Below the pieces are notes generated by a model. That model was not told the origin of the DNA. It saw only the letters and a list, made by a program, of their open reading frames with translations, and made no database searches. Shown here piece after piece: positions 22,655-33,206 of a stretch of 64,000 nucleotides of DNA. The number at the start of each line of letters is the position of its first letter. Position 1 is the stretch's first letter. Location of the stretch: contig CM036168.1 in the NCBI GenBank assembly GCA_020631735.1, positions 95,336,932 through 95,400,931 of the forward strand. The letters are read 5' to 3'. The DNA is from Saccharum officinarum. Its lineage: Eukaryota > Streptophyta > Magnoliopsida > Poales > Poaceae. The position numbers and the translations under genes were made by a program.

Positions 22655-22760
22655 TGTAGGGGCGGGTGGATCAGGAACCGCCCTTATAAATGCATTTCTA
22701 AGGGCGGGTCACTCACCACCCGCCCTTAAAAATCCCCCCCCTATATATCCCTCTAGGTCT
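22655..22760 (+). promoter_or_regulatory. Internal subterminal-type repeats followed by a TATA-like box
   Basis: After the satellite, GGGGCGGGTGGATC ... GAACCGCCCTTATAAATG ... TTCTAAGGGCGGGT ... CCCGCCCTTAAAAA repeats the terminal motif family at 22659-22733. It is followed at once by CTATATATCC (22740-22749) and GC-rich DNA. The order suggests that this is the inner edge of the original 5' subterminal zone and the promoter of the element's gene, pushed 4 kb inward by satellite growth. Confidence 0.45.
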
Positions 22761-23929
22761 GCGCGGGCCGGCCAAATTGGGCGCATCTCTTCTAATTCAC
22801 GCCGGCAGGCTGCCGGATTCACCCCCGCCGCCGCCGCCTCCCTCCTCCCTGCGCCCTCCCCCACCGCCTCCCCCTCCCTGAGCCTACCACCGCAGCGTCC
22901 TCCGACGACCTCCACTTGGACCTGGCCTCTTCAACACCGACCTCGCCGGCGGTCGCGACGCTAGGGTTTCCGCACTACCGCCACTGGCCTCGCCGGCCCA
23001 TGCTCGTGCGCTTCCCCACCTCCTCCTCTTCGACCTCGCCGGAGCTACGGTGTGAGGCCGCGCGGCTGCCGCCCTCACCGGCCCCTGTCATCGAGGACGT
23101 CCTCGACGGGAGCTAGGGTTAGGCCGCACGGCTCGCCACCAGCCTTGCTCGCCGGGTAGGCTCTGATCCCCCACCTCCTCCTCTCCGACCTCGCTGGGTA
23201 GTCTCTCGCTCGCTTGGCAAGTTCCTCTGCGCCATTGAGGTGAGGCCCGCTGCAATCCTCTTTCTACTGCTTGCAACATTTGATAAAGAACAGATATGGT
23301 CAAATTATTTATAAGAAAGGAAAAAAACAAGTTCATATGATACAATATTACTTAGTATTTACCTGAATAGATGGCTTATTTAGGTGCCCAACATTTGATA
23401 CCTGAATATAACTTTGCTCTTAGCTCTGGGAAAATGCAGTGTTAGAAGTTTCCAACTGTATTTATTAGATCCTTAGATTTGATGGTCCATTTTTTATAGA
23501 ATAAGTCATCAGAAATGAATCGGTATGATGTGTCATCAGAAAATGAATCAGTATGATGTGTTATCAGAAATGAAACAGCACAGCGACTGGATGTTTGGCT
23601 AGTAATGATGCCATGGGATGGGACTCCTGTGATTCACTGCTTTAGATGACAAAAGGATTTCAGTTCATATTTTTACTATTTTTTACATTGCAACTTTGCT
23701 AGCTCAGGATTTTAATCATGTCTACTTTGTTTCTTAGGTAAATTTTGTCCACTCATAACCTAATATTTCTGGTGAACCTTGACTTGCCCTGTACATCAAG
23801 CAACCAAAAATTTATTCTGATTTTCTCCATGAACAAATTTAATCTCATCTTGTTTTGTGCCTTCTTTTAATCTTAGGCATACTAATATTGTGGTAAGCAC
23901 TTATGAATGGTGGTACTCATTATTATTGT
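22761..23929 (+). other. GC-rich leader-like then AT-rich DNA inside the CACTA
   Basis: Between 22761 and 23250 the DNA is C-rich and pyrimidine-biased on the plus strand, like a 5' leader; a 66-codon frame begins at 22916. A GT donor may lie near GAGGTGAGGCC (23237). Further on the sequence is AT-rich with a repeated TCATCAGAAATGAATC phrase (23508-23575). No known domain. Confidence 0.35.
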
Positions 23930-25250
23930 GGTAATCTGTACTCTATTGTGATCTTCTAATCTACTAATACTCTACACTCTCCTAACACTCTAGTACTCTA
24001 CTTGTACTACTACTACTACCACTACTACTATTACTACTACTCTACTAGTTCTACTGTCCTAGTATTGTCCTACTCTTACTACTGTCCTACTCTATTGTTT
24101 GGGAAGCAGCAGCTACTTTTTTTGACACCTCTCTATGTTTGTTAAGCAGCTGTTGCTTTTTCCCCAACTCTTACCTTCCCTCTCCTCTCCTCTCCTTTGT
24201 TTTGCCGATGATGAAATTGTCTAAAATCCATACATAATATGGAATATGAGCTGATGATCAAGAACTTGTGAGGAACTTGGCATCATTACTAGCTGCCCCA
24301 ACATTACCTTCTCCTCTCTTATCTGTTATGATACCTTTATGCTCCAAGACTATGATCAAATGATGATTGACATGTTTCTGAGGCCTTCCTCTCTTCTCCT
24401 TCCTCTCTTCTCCTTCTATCTCTCTCCTCTCCTCTCTTCTCCTCTCTTATCTGTACTCTATTGTGATCTCCTACTACTCTACTAATACTCTACACTCTCC
24501 TAACACTCTAGTACTCTACTTGTACTACTACTACTACCACTACTACTATTACTACTACTCTACTAGTTCTACTGTCCTATTACTGTCCTACTCTTACTAC
24601 TGTCCTACTCTTACTACTACTGTCCTACTCTACTACTGTCTATTTGAAACCATTTGTGGTGGCTTACTGTCATTTTGATTTGATTTGTGGCTTACTGTCA
24701 TTTTGATGCTTAAACTTAACTGAGAATTTGGCAACTTGTTTTAATAATTCTGCCCTGGCACATGGTTTTGTTATTCATGAGTGACACTTGGTGTTTAATA
24801 ATTTGGCAACTTGTTTTAATAAACTGCAACTTTTGGGAAAAAGTTTTTCCTGTTGCTGGCTAGTGCTATGCTGAATCTGAAGGGCCTGTCATGCTAGTGC
24901 TATGCTGCTTGCTTGCTACTACTCTGCTCCTACTAATCTTACTACTCTACTATTGCACTACTCTACTACTCTTACTACTGCAGTACTCTACTACTGCTAG
25001 ATGCTGCCCTACTCTCACTGTCATTTTGAATCTGTCCTACTACTACTACTTGCTTGCACTGGATTTTTTGATTTGTGAAAGTTTTTTATTTGAGCAGTCT
25101 ACTATTACTACTACTAGTCCTACTACTAGTACTACTGTCCTAGTACAGTCCTACTCTTACTACTATCCTACTCTTACTACTACTGTCCTACTCTACTACT
25201 GTCTATTTGAAACCATTTGTGGTGGCTTACTGTCATTTTGATTTGATTGG
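23930..25250. repeat. ACT/TAC trinucleotide-rich DNA with internal duplications
   Basis: CTACTACTACTACC-type tracts recur at 24000-24090, 24520-24640 and 24920-25210. A block of roughly 130 bp starting CTCTATTGTGATCT (23940) is repeated at 24462, and a block ending GAAACCATTTGTGGTGGCTT (24640) is repeated at 25205. The open frames here read as runs of Y, T, S and L and are not genes. Confidence 0.75.
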
Positions 25251-25268
25251 TCGTTTTGCTCGAGACCA

Positions 25269-26895
25269 ATGTTTGAGTCAATGAAAACCGTCCCCTTGAT
25301 TGATAAGTGGTTTGCTCGAGACCAGTACAAGCCTGAGAACCAAGTTAAAGATGTCTACGCACGTGCTTCTGAGCCGCTCGACACTAGCAAACTACACCAA
25401 CCAGTAAAGAAGTATCCAAGTGTTGAGGACATCAAATGGACAAATGATTGCCCGAAGAAATATGTAAGAGGCAAGAAGTTCCTACCAAACAGAATCATGC
25501 AGTGCATGCCAATTGGAATGAGAAAGTTCCATGATTGGTACTTGCGTGCTCAGTCGACGGGACTAAATGACATAAAAGCTGCCTTTAGTGAATACACATT
25601 TGGAGGCGCAGCTGGGAAAATATTATTTGACTTCCAAGACATGCAGGAATGCTTTCACCTCGGAATGATGGAAATGGGTCTAGTTCGCTTGTGGTGCCTG
25701 TAAGTCCTTGCCCTCTCGATATAATATAAATGAAATATTTGTATTTTTGTTGTAACTAACCACATTGTGATTTGTAGAATGCAAACACGTATTGTGAAGA
25801 AAATGCCAAGTCTAAGAGCCGGGTATATAGACCCTTGGTTGATATGCGCATCAAATTTCCAGTACCCCAAGCATTGGAAATTGGATGACGAAGAACTAGC
25901 TGCCGGAGAGACCATTGAGGAGAAAGAGAAAATCCGGGCAAATAAGATGTATAGAGAGGGCCTTAAGGTTGCATGCCGGATTGCCAAATGTCTTAAGAAA
26001 CTACAACATAATGAAATGGTTTGGTTACCATACCACTTTGGGTAAGTTCGACTATATACTTAAATAAAGCATTATTTGATATACTTAGTTTGATGTAAAA
26101 GAGCTTATTTGTTTCTTCATTGATTAAATTCATGCAGGGCGCACTGGATTCTTGTAGGGATCGATGTTGGGATGAGCATGGCAGTTGTCTATGACTCAGC
26201 AGATTATGCGCTTGAGTCATACATGGACTTCATAGCGATTTGCAAGACGTACATATCGACAATAATTCTCATTAGCTTATATTAGTTTGTATATATACTT
26301 GTAAACTTCGCTTTTTAATACTAACAAGTTGCATTTGCTAAAACCGTTCAAGCAGGGCATTTAGGCACTATGTGAATGAACATAAAGGAAGGCATGATCC
26401 AGTAAGGGGAGACGATTTGGGTATCAAAACTCTATGTCCGGTACGTGTAACTTACATCGGTACACTCCATTACGTGCTTTGTCAATAACATTACTTAACA
26501 TTTCATATGCGAAACACACAGTGTCTCAAGCAGAGGCCTGGGAGTCTACATTGTGGATATTATGTATGTTGTATGATGAGTAACACTAGTGCCTACAGGA
26601 GACACCCCAATTTGGTTAGTTTGACATTTTCTTCGCTCATAGTATGAATACTTAGCTTATGCTATGAAATACTAGACCTAAACTTGTTCTCTTGTAGTGG
26701 AAAGAAGAGGTTGACCAGCAAAGGGACGTATACAAGGATGATCAACTCTTGGAGCTCGTCGGCGACCTTTGCAACTTCATCATTGACCAGGTTGTTTCTT
26801 CTAGAGGCGATTACCATGATCGATCATCTGACTTAGGAAGTAATCCTATGTACCAACACCTCCGTGAGACTCATAGGTTAGCTCTAGGCCGTTGA
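25269..26895 (+). CDS. Ulp1/SENP-type (C48) cysteine protease gene carried by the CACTA
   Basis: Exons 25269-25699, 25778-26041, 26138-26248, 26356-26440, 26522-26614 and 26698-26895 join with GT/AG borders in one open frame of about 393 residues. The C-terminal half is an Ulp1-like peptidase: His in AHWILVG (26142-26144), Asp in VYDSADY (26193-26195, 17 residues later, the spacing I recall for yeast Ulp1), Gln in KQRPGS (26531-26533) and Cys in LHCGYYVC (26552-26554). Ulp1 enzymes cleave SUMO-like proteins; transposon-borne relatives are known in plants but their substrates are not. The N-terminal part (MFESMKTVPLIDKWF, then KFLPNRIMQCMPIGMRKFH) is charged and unfamiliar. The true start may lie further upstream, in the repeat-rich region. 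All four catalytic-site residues and every splice site appear intact. Confidence 0.8.
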
Positions 26896-27174
26896 GAACC
26901 ATTTGGAATGGTTTGGACTTGTGAAACTTTTGAACTTGTGATGGTTTGGACTTGTGGACTATTTGAACTTATGAATTATGGCTATGTAATGTGATAATGG
27001 ACTTTGTGAATTGGACTTTTGAACTTGTGAATTATGGCTTGTAATTGTGGTTTATATCTTGCTCGTGTGTTTGTGGATGTGTATATCTGGTCAGATTTGA
27101 ATTTGAATTTGTATTCTATATTATATTCTGTGGTCAGAAATGTATTTGATTTTAATTTTTTTTTAATAGAAAAT

Positions 27175-27436
27175 CCACTGTAGGGGCGGTTCTAGATCCA
27201 ACCACCCTTACAAATGATATTTTTAAGGGGGGCTGGTGATCCAACCGCCCTTACAAATACTATTTGTAAGGGCGGTTGGTGATCAAACCGCCCTTACAAA
27301 TGCATTTGTAAGGGCGGGCTATGCCAACCGCCCCTACAGTGGGCTGATTTGTAAAAACCACCTGGGAGGGGCGGTTGGGCCACCCGCCCTTATAGTGCCT
27401 TTTGACCCGCCCTTACAGTGCCTGACTGTAGTAGTG
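27175..27436. repeat. CACTA right subterminal repeats
   Basis: Eight or more ATTTGTAAGGGCGGTT-like words in both orientations (for example 27257-27275 and 27285-27320), mirroring the left end and ending in GACTGTAGTAGTG. Confidence 0.85.
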
Positions 27437-27439
27437 TGG

Positions 27440-27756
27440 CCTTCGTTCGCCGGGGCCGGCCGGGGGCTCCCGCGGCGCACTTTTGGCTCGCCGGGCTGCA
27501 TGCCGTCCGTGATTGGATTGGACTGCGCCGCGTCGCATGGCAGCCGACCACGAAGGTTACTGTGCGTAGCGTATTCGTCCATTCCATACAGTGGAATATA
27601 TAGTGGATGCACGATGCATTAGTTCACGAGGATTAAGCTTTTAGGCTATTATATTATATGCACACAGTAGTACTAGGTTCTGCGCTTGGAAGTTGGAAAT
27701 GATCATATTCACATATCATCATGGTAAAGCATACTCTCAAGTGTGATCCAATGATT
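27440..27756. other. Host DNA between CACTA and LINE, no gene recognised
   Basis: GC-rich for the first 100 bp and continuous in style with 17290-17984, as expected if the CACTA split one segment. A GAATATATAGTGG stretch near 27593 is TATA-like. No frame with known similarity. Confidence 0.35.
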
Positions 27757-29010
27757 GAATTCTTACAAGTATTTTTTTTTGGCATTATACAGAGCTTCCA
27801 TTAATCAATAACAGGACTACAAACAGCGGCTGCTAATCCCGACAACCAATCCGGGATATAGTCGAGCCAGAAAAAATAGCGCTCTCGGTGGCCGACACCA
27901 TACATGCACAGCAATAGGCTACCGAGTTAGCTTCCTTACGCACCCACGCAACATGAAAGTCGACAAAACTCCTGCCTAGCTCTGTAATATCGAAACAAAC
28001 GCCCCCGATAGCCGATCTCATACCATCATCATCATCATCTAGCAGCGTCTCCAGGCCACTGCAATCAACCTCAAGGATAACTTTGTCATAGCCATTTTCC
28101 GCCGCAAGCTCAAGCCCTTCCTTGGCCGCCACAAGCCACCGTGCCGCTGCAGCCTTCACCAGGCCGGTATGATCACGTATCACCACACTGCAGCTTCCCA
28201 AACAAGCCGAAGTGTCAAAGCCTGCATCAGTGTTCACCTTCGACCCACCCCTCCTCCGGGCATCTCCACTTCTCCGGTCTCCTGGGTAGCCTTGGTTCCT
28301 TTGGCACCTTTAGCAATGCAAGCTCCTCCAGCGGTGTTGAAACGAATCGCACCACTGCTCCAGGTTCCCAAACTTTGTGCCCATGCCTTCTTGCATTTCG
28401 GCCTGTCCATAGCGTCCAGGCACCACATACCACCAACGCAGTTGTCCTGGAATTACAAAACTCTGGCTGCAGCACATCCGTTGCCCATGTACTTTGGTGA
28501 AAATTTGGAATTGTCACCCCTCAACCTTTTTTACTTCTGCCCAGAATCTTCTAGCCATCGGACATTGGATTGCTACATGATACAAGGTTTCTTCTGGATC
28601 ACCACAATACTCACAAAAGCTCTCCTTGGCGGCATGCCTTCTTTTCAACTCAAACTTTGATGGCAGCGAATTGTGCAACACCCGCCGCCAGAAAACACGA
28701 ACCTTCGGTGGTACATCCAGCTTCCAGACCGTTTGCCAGTGTTGGCGTTCCCTGGAGGCCCCTGTTTCACTGTCGCGGCCATGGCCGTCGCCGCTTGCTC
28801 GTCCTTGAGCAGTTTGTAAGCCGAGCGGACCGAATATTGCCCATGCTTCTCAAACGCCCAAGCCCGAACATCAGATACCAAAGACATTCCAGGCTTGATT
28901 TCTAGAATTTCCGCCGCCTCTAGTTCCACAAACGATCGATGCACGAGCCGCTCATCCCAAACACACGTACTAGGGACGAAAAGATCCTGCACCTGTTCAA
29001 CAGCTGCCAA

Positions 29011-29155
29011 GCATTGCTTGATTAAAAAGTGAGAAATCTCTGAAGCCAATACCCACCTGGCACTATCATCAGCCTCCACCCTTGCTTGCCTAGCATTGCT
29101 TGATTAAAAAGTGAGAAATCTCTGAAGCCAATACCCACCTGGCACTTTTATCGTT
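29011..29155. repeat. 82-bp tandem duplication in the LINE
   Basis: GCATTGCTTGATTAAAAAGT through CCACCTGGCAC occurs at 29011-29073 and again at 29093-29155, 82 bp apart and with no difference seen over about 63 bp. It duplicates a piece of ORF2 coding sequence (ARWVLASEISHFLIKQC). Confidence 0.9.
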
Positions 29156-29685
29156 CCACCGCAGCCAATGAATTTTATGGTTGTCCAGGGAGCTGCCCCA
29201 CCAGTAATTCGACACAGCCGTTGTCAGCTTTCGGCAATCCACAGGAGGCAATTTGAAGCACATCATCGGGTTTGTAGGCACTGATTGTGCATTAGCCTTC
29301 AGCAGCACCTCTCGCGCCGCACAACTCAAGTTCTTCTCTACCTAACCTCTTACAAAACCCCTCACCGGACCCGACACATAGTTGAAAGCATTGGGAGCAC
29401 CCCGCCCTGCTGAAGTGGGTAGGCCCAAATATCTTTCACCAAGCGCTTCATTCGGAATTTGTAGAATTGCTTGTACTTCTTGTTTACACTCTTGTTCATA
29501 GTTGGGGCTATAGAAGATTGATGATTTTTGTTTATTCACCAATTGGCCTGATCCTTTGTTATAATCATCAGGATTGAGGCAACACGCTCGGCTCCCCTTT
29601 TTGATGCTTGAGTGAAAATCAAACAATCGTCAACAAAAAGGGGATGAGAAATCCAAGGTGCTTTCGTACTCATCCATACACCTCT

Positions 29686-29818
<133 letters not shown>

Positions 29819-30052
29819 GGCCCAATGTTTTAAGCAATTCTCGATCACTGTCATTCCATAGTTTCTTCACGTGCCAACACCTTCCCCAACGTGGCCACAA
29901 ATTGTCGTTCCCTATCCGTAGGTCCTCGGGACAGGGTGCTACTCCTATCCGCCTCTAGTTTAGCTCTCAGGCTCTTTACCTGCTGCTTAACCGAGCCAAA
30001 AATGTCCGTGTCCCAGGTCTTCAAAGAGTTTTGTAAAGCCAAAAGAGCATAC

Positions 30053-30645
30053 TGATACATCCGGTCCAGGTGGGGTTGGCCGAGGCCAGGTGGGGTTGGC
30101 CGAGGCCCAATAAATTAAGGTTGTCCGGACCCCAACAGTTCTTATGCACACCCACTTGGGAAAAGGCCCAATGTCCCTAAAAGACTAGTCTGATAGGGAA
30201 AGGGTGGCTCTCTCTTTTAAGGTGGCTTCCTCCTCTCAAGCTAAGCAAGGTGGGATTATTCAGAGGCTCATACGGTCGCCACCCGACTACAACTAGGCCA
30301 CTTGGCATTTTTTGTTGCGTCTTTGCCAGCGGGTAATAGTGGAGGATGTCCTCATCATTCCCACCTTCTTAAACAAGGGCCCAGCTCCGATACCAAATGA
30401 TACATCCGACCCAGGTGGGGTTGGCCGAGGCCCAATAAATTAAGGTTGCCCGGACCCCAACAGTTCTTATGCACACCCACTCGGGGAAAGGCCCAATGTC
30501 CCTAAAAGACTAGTCTGATAGAGAAAGGGTGGCTCCCTCTTTTAAGGTGGCTTCCTCCTCCCAAGCTAAGCAAGGTGGGATTATTCAGAGGTTCACACGG
30601 TCGCCACCCGACTACAACTAGGCCACTTGGCCTTTTTTTGTTGCA
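30053..30645 (-). mobile_element. TRIM-like miniature LTR element nested in the LINE
   Basis: Two direct repeats, 30053-30319 (267 bp) and 30399-30645 (247 bp), flank only 79 bp. On the minus strand each begins TGCAACAAAA (CGCAAC in one) and ends GGATGTATCA, that is TG...CA. Directly inside the 5' LTR the minus strand reads TTTGGTATCGGAGC, close to the initiator Met-tRNA primer site TGGTATCAGAGC. The 20-bp size difference is a tandem copy of CCAGGTGGGGTTGGCCGAGG in the LTR at 30053. No coding capacity. Flanks CATAC (30048-30052) and GACAC (30646-30650) match in three of five bases, so the target duplication is doubtful. Confidence 0.75.
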
Positions 30646-30650
30646 GACAC

Positions 30651-31497
30651 AACAGTAGATAAGTCACTAGTGCTGGGTCTTGGATCCCATGACTAATTAA
30701 CAAACTCCATATACTCTTCATGGTTCTTCCACATGTTCTGTACAGGAAAGGTTTAAGTTTCCTCCAACCCCGACGTCGACCAGGCGGTCTCTTTTCTCTC
30801 ATCTCCACAAAAATACCACAATGGTCCAACTCGGCTAGAGGCACATGGAAGACTTCTGATCCTCCCATAACATCCAGAAACCTATTGTCTCCAAAAGCTC
30901 GATCTAGGCGGACCTTAACATTCCAAGCAGCATCCTGCCGGTTGTCCCACGTGTACGGGAGACCATGGTAGCCAGGGTCCGTCAGGTGGCAGTCATTGAC
31001 GGCATCCTAGAAGGCCACCATCTGCTAGGCCTCTCTGTCATTACCACCAATTTGCTCCTTCGCTAGCAACACCTCGTTGAAGTCTCCCAAGCACAGCCAA
31101 GGGGAATTAGACTGTGCTCTCAGGAATCTCAAGATGTACCAGCTCTCCTTACGACGATCTCGACACGGCTCCCCATAGAATCCCGTCAACCTCCATTGCG
31201 AGATCCTCAAGTTTTCACAAGACAAGAGGACATCAATGTGCGACTTCGACTTACTTAGCTCAGCAACCACCACACTCGCTGCCAAAGCAGCATCAAGCCA
31301 CCACTCAAACCCTCCGACTTGAGAACAATGGCATTAGGAAAGCCAAGGTTACATTGCAAGCCAAGGGCACACTTCTCCCCTATCCTCGTTTCCATCAAGA
31401 ACACCACCACGGGCCTCTTCACCTCTACCAACAGGCGGAGTTCCTGAACTGCCTCGGGCTGGCCGCAACCCCGACAATTCACGCTTAAGATATTCAT
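30651..31497 (-). pseudogene. LINE ORF2 N-terminal part: APE-type endonuclease
   Basis: The start MNILSVNCRGCGQPEAVQ (31497) is the plant L1 endonuclease opening, with Val for the usual Trp. FLMETRIGEK, LTGFYGEP and PWLCLGDFNEVL follow, the last with the catalytic GDFNE. The frame shifts near 31270 and again near 30990; the C-terminal part (PLAELDHCGIFVEMREKRPPGRRRG, about 30850-30770) matches the end of the domain. The TRIM insertion at 30645 separates it from the rest of ORF2. Confidence 0.85.
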
Positions 31498-31639
31498 TGT
31501 GCCCGGTGGGGGCTGTCAGGCGCAGACATCGCTGATCTCGCAGTGTTTTCAATAGGCTGGGACAAGCGTTGCTTCTTCAGCAACTCAACAAACTCCTTGC
31601 TGCCCTCAACAAGGTATCCAGTCCTTTGGGACACTCAGT

Positions 31640-32841
31640 CTTTAACTAGGCCCGACGGCACCAAAGCAAGCGCACCAACTGCTAGGTTGTCCAGGACTGG
31701 AGCGTCCGATGGCTCCCCCGCACCCTTAGCTTTTCTTTTGTGATGATGAGCTTGTGCATCTGGGTTCTTTTTTCTCCTGAAATAGTGGTCAAGAGGCCCC
31801 TTGCCCACTTTCAAAGCCATCCTTGCCAGCCTTCTTCTCACCAGTTTCCTTGAGTGGCGAGAGAACCTCCTCTTCATCCACCCTAGCTCTTCCAGAGGCA
31901 GTGCTAGACTGACTTTGATGGTTATCCTTCTTTGCAGTCCTGCGCGAGAACCCTGAGTGCCTAGATGAATCACTCCCGAATGACTCCGTCGCAGCCGTAG
32001 CAAAACTTTGCACCTTCTTCTTCTTGTCTTCTAGGGCTCTGAGTTTAACGTCATAAGGCAATTTGCCCAAAGCATTCCTTGCCGCCGGCACCTCACATTC
32101 TAGCTCAGAATGCCCCATGATTCCACAAGACATGCAGTAGAAGGGAAGCTTCTCGTACTGCAGGTCAAACAAATCCTTGCTACCATTCCTATCAGTCTGC
32201 AAGAGCACCCCACGTCGCAAAAGGTTTGTTAACCTCTACTGCAACCCACGCACGCAAGTAAGCTCCGTTGGCTTTTCCTCCTTTGTCCACATCCATCTGG
32301 ACAAACATTGCCAATGAGTTTCATGGCACGCTCACCCCGATGAGCGTTCATCCATCCAAGCGGAAGGTTCAGAATGCGAACCCACATCCCCATCCCATCG
32401 AAGGCAATCTCTGACGGCCTCAACAACTCATCATAGGGTTGCAAAACAACAACGTGTCTCCCAACCATCCACGGCGACCCCTCTAGGGCACGGATCATGT
32501 CCTGGCGGTATCCGAAATCCACCACAAACAGATTCTGCCCCTTCTCGCCGATTGACCGCAGTTCCAGTCCCAATGGGTTCCCCCACGCAGGTTTCATGGC
32601 CCCCTTGATAGTGTTCACGTGCAGCGCCACCAGGGAAAGCACCTTCCCTATTAGCGCATGCTCATGCACCATCGTTTCCTTCCTCTCCTTCCTCATAATC
32701 GCTGATCGCCGCGAGTTCCTCCTCTTTAGTAGTCAGATGGAGGTTCTCCAGCATGTCGACGACGCTTGGGTCCACCTCCCCCGATGGACTAAGGTTACGT
32801 CCTCTGGTCGGGCCAGACCGTCCCCTACCTCGCATCGCCAT
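31640..32841 (-). pseudogene. LINE ORF1: DUF4283-like and CCHC zinc knuckle
   Basis: Starts MAMRGRGRSGPTRGRN (32841) and continues in a second frame from about 32690 with a DUF4283-like region (WGNPLGLELRSIGEKGQNLF, MGMWVRILNLPLGW). After a further frameshift near 32230 the zinc knuckle reads CMSCGIMGHSELEC (C-x2-C-x4-H-x4-C). The tail is charged and serine-rich. ORF1 proteins of this type bind LINE RNA. At least two frameshifts break it. Confidence 0.8.
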
Positions 32842-33206
32842 GATCGACAGAAAGGCAAGTGGAGAAAAATAAAGTGACGCACCGGGGTAAACCCTAGCAC
32901 GCACAAATCGAGACCCGACCTAGGAACCTAAGCGGCGCTTACCCCTAGCGCAAAATCTGTGGTCAACGGCGCCGAAATGGCTAACCGTCGATATGCGGTG
33001 GCTGCCACTGGCAGAGGCGAGTGGGCGGAGCGTGGACAACGGTGAACTAGGGAGAAACACCGGCGGAACTGATCCAGAAACGTCGGTGAGACAGTCTAGA
33101 TCGGGATCGGGGGAGGAGTCGCCTTCACAATCGCCGGTCTCTGATTCCGGAGATTTCGGATCTCAGACGCCATCTTACTCCCGCACCGTTCGAATTCTTA
33201 CAAGTA

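Larger units (their letters stand above)
17985..27436 (+). mobile_element. CACTA (En/Spm-type) transposon, 9,452 bp, with TGG target duplication
   Basis: The left end is CACTACGTGAAAA and the right end, reversed, is CACTACTACAGTCAGG. The 3-bp sequence TGG stands on both sides (17982-17984 and 27437-27439), as expected for CACTA. Both ends carry blocks of inverted and direct subterminal repeats of the type ATTTGTAAGGGCGGTT. Inside are the 511-bp satellite array (18401-22586), a promoter-like GC-rich segment (22740-23250), trinucleotide-rich DNA (23930-25250) and an Ulp1-type protease gene (25269-26895). I find no TnpD/TnpA-like transposase, so the element looks non-autonomous and would need a helper. 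Direction is assigned from the protease gene. Confidence 0.92.

Noticed and set aside
30053..30645. Cassandra-type TRIM with 5S rRNA sequence in its LTR
   Set aside because: The LTR was read for the 5S internal promoter words and none was found; only the size class agrees.
30048..30650. Exact 5-bp target duplication for the TRIM-like element
   Set aside because: CATAC and GACAC agree in only three of five positions, so it was not counted as support.
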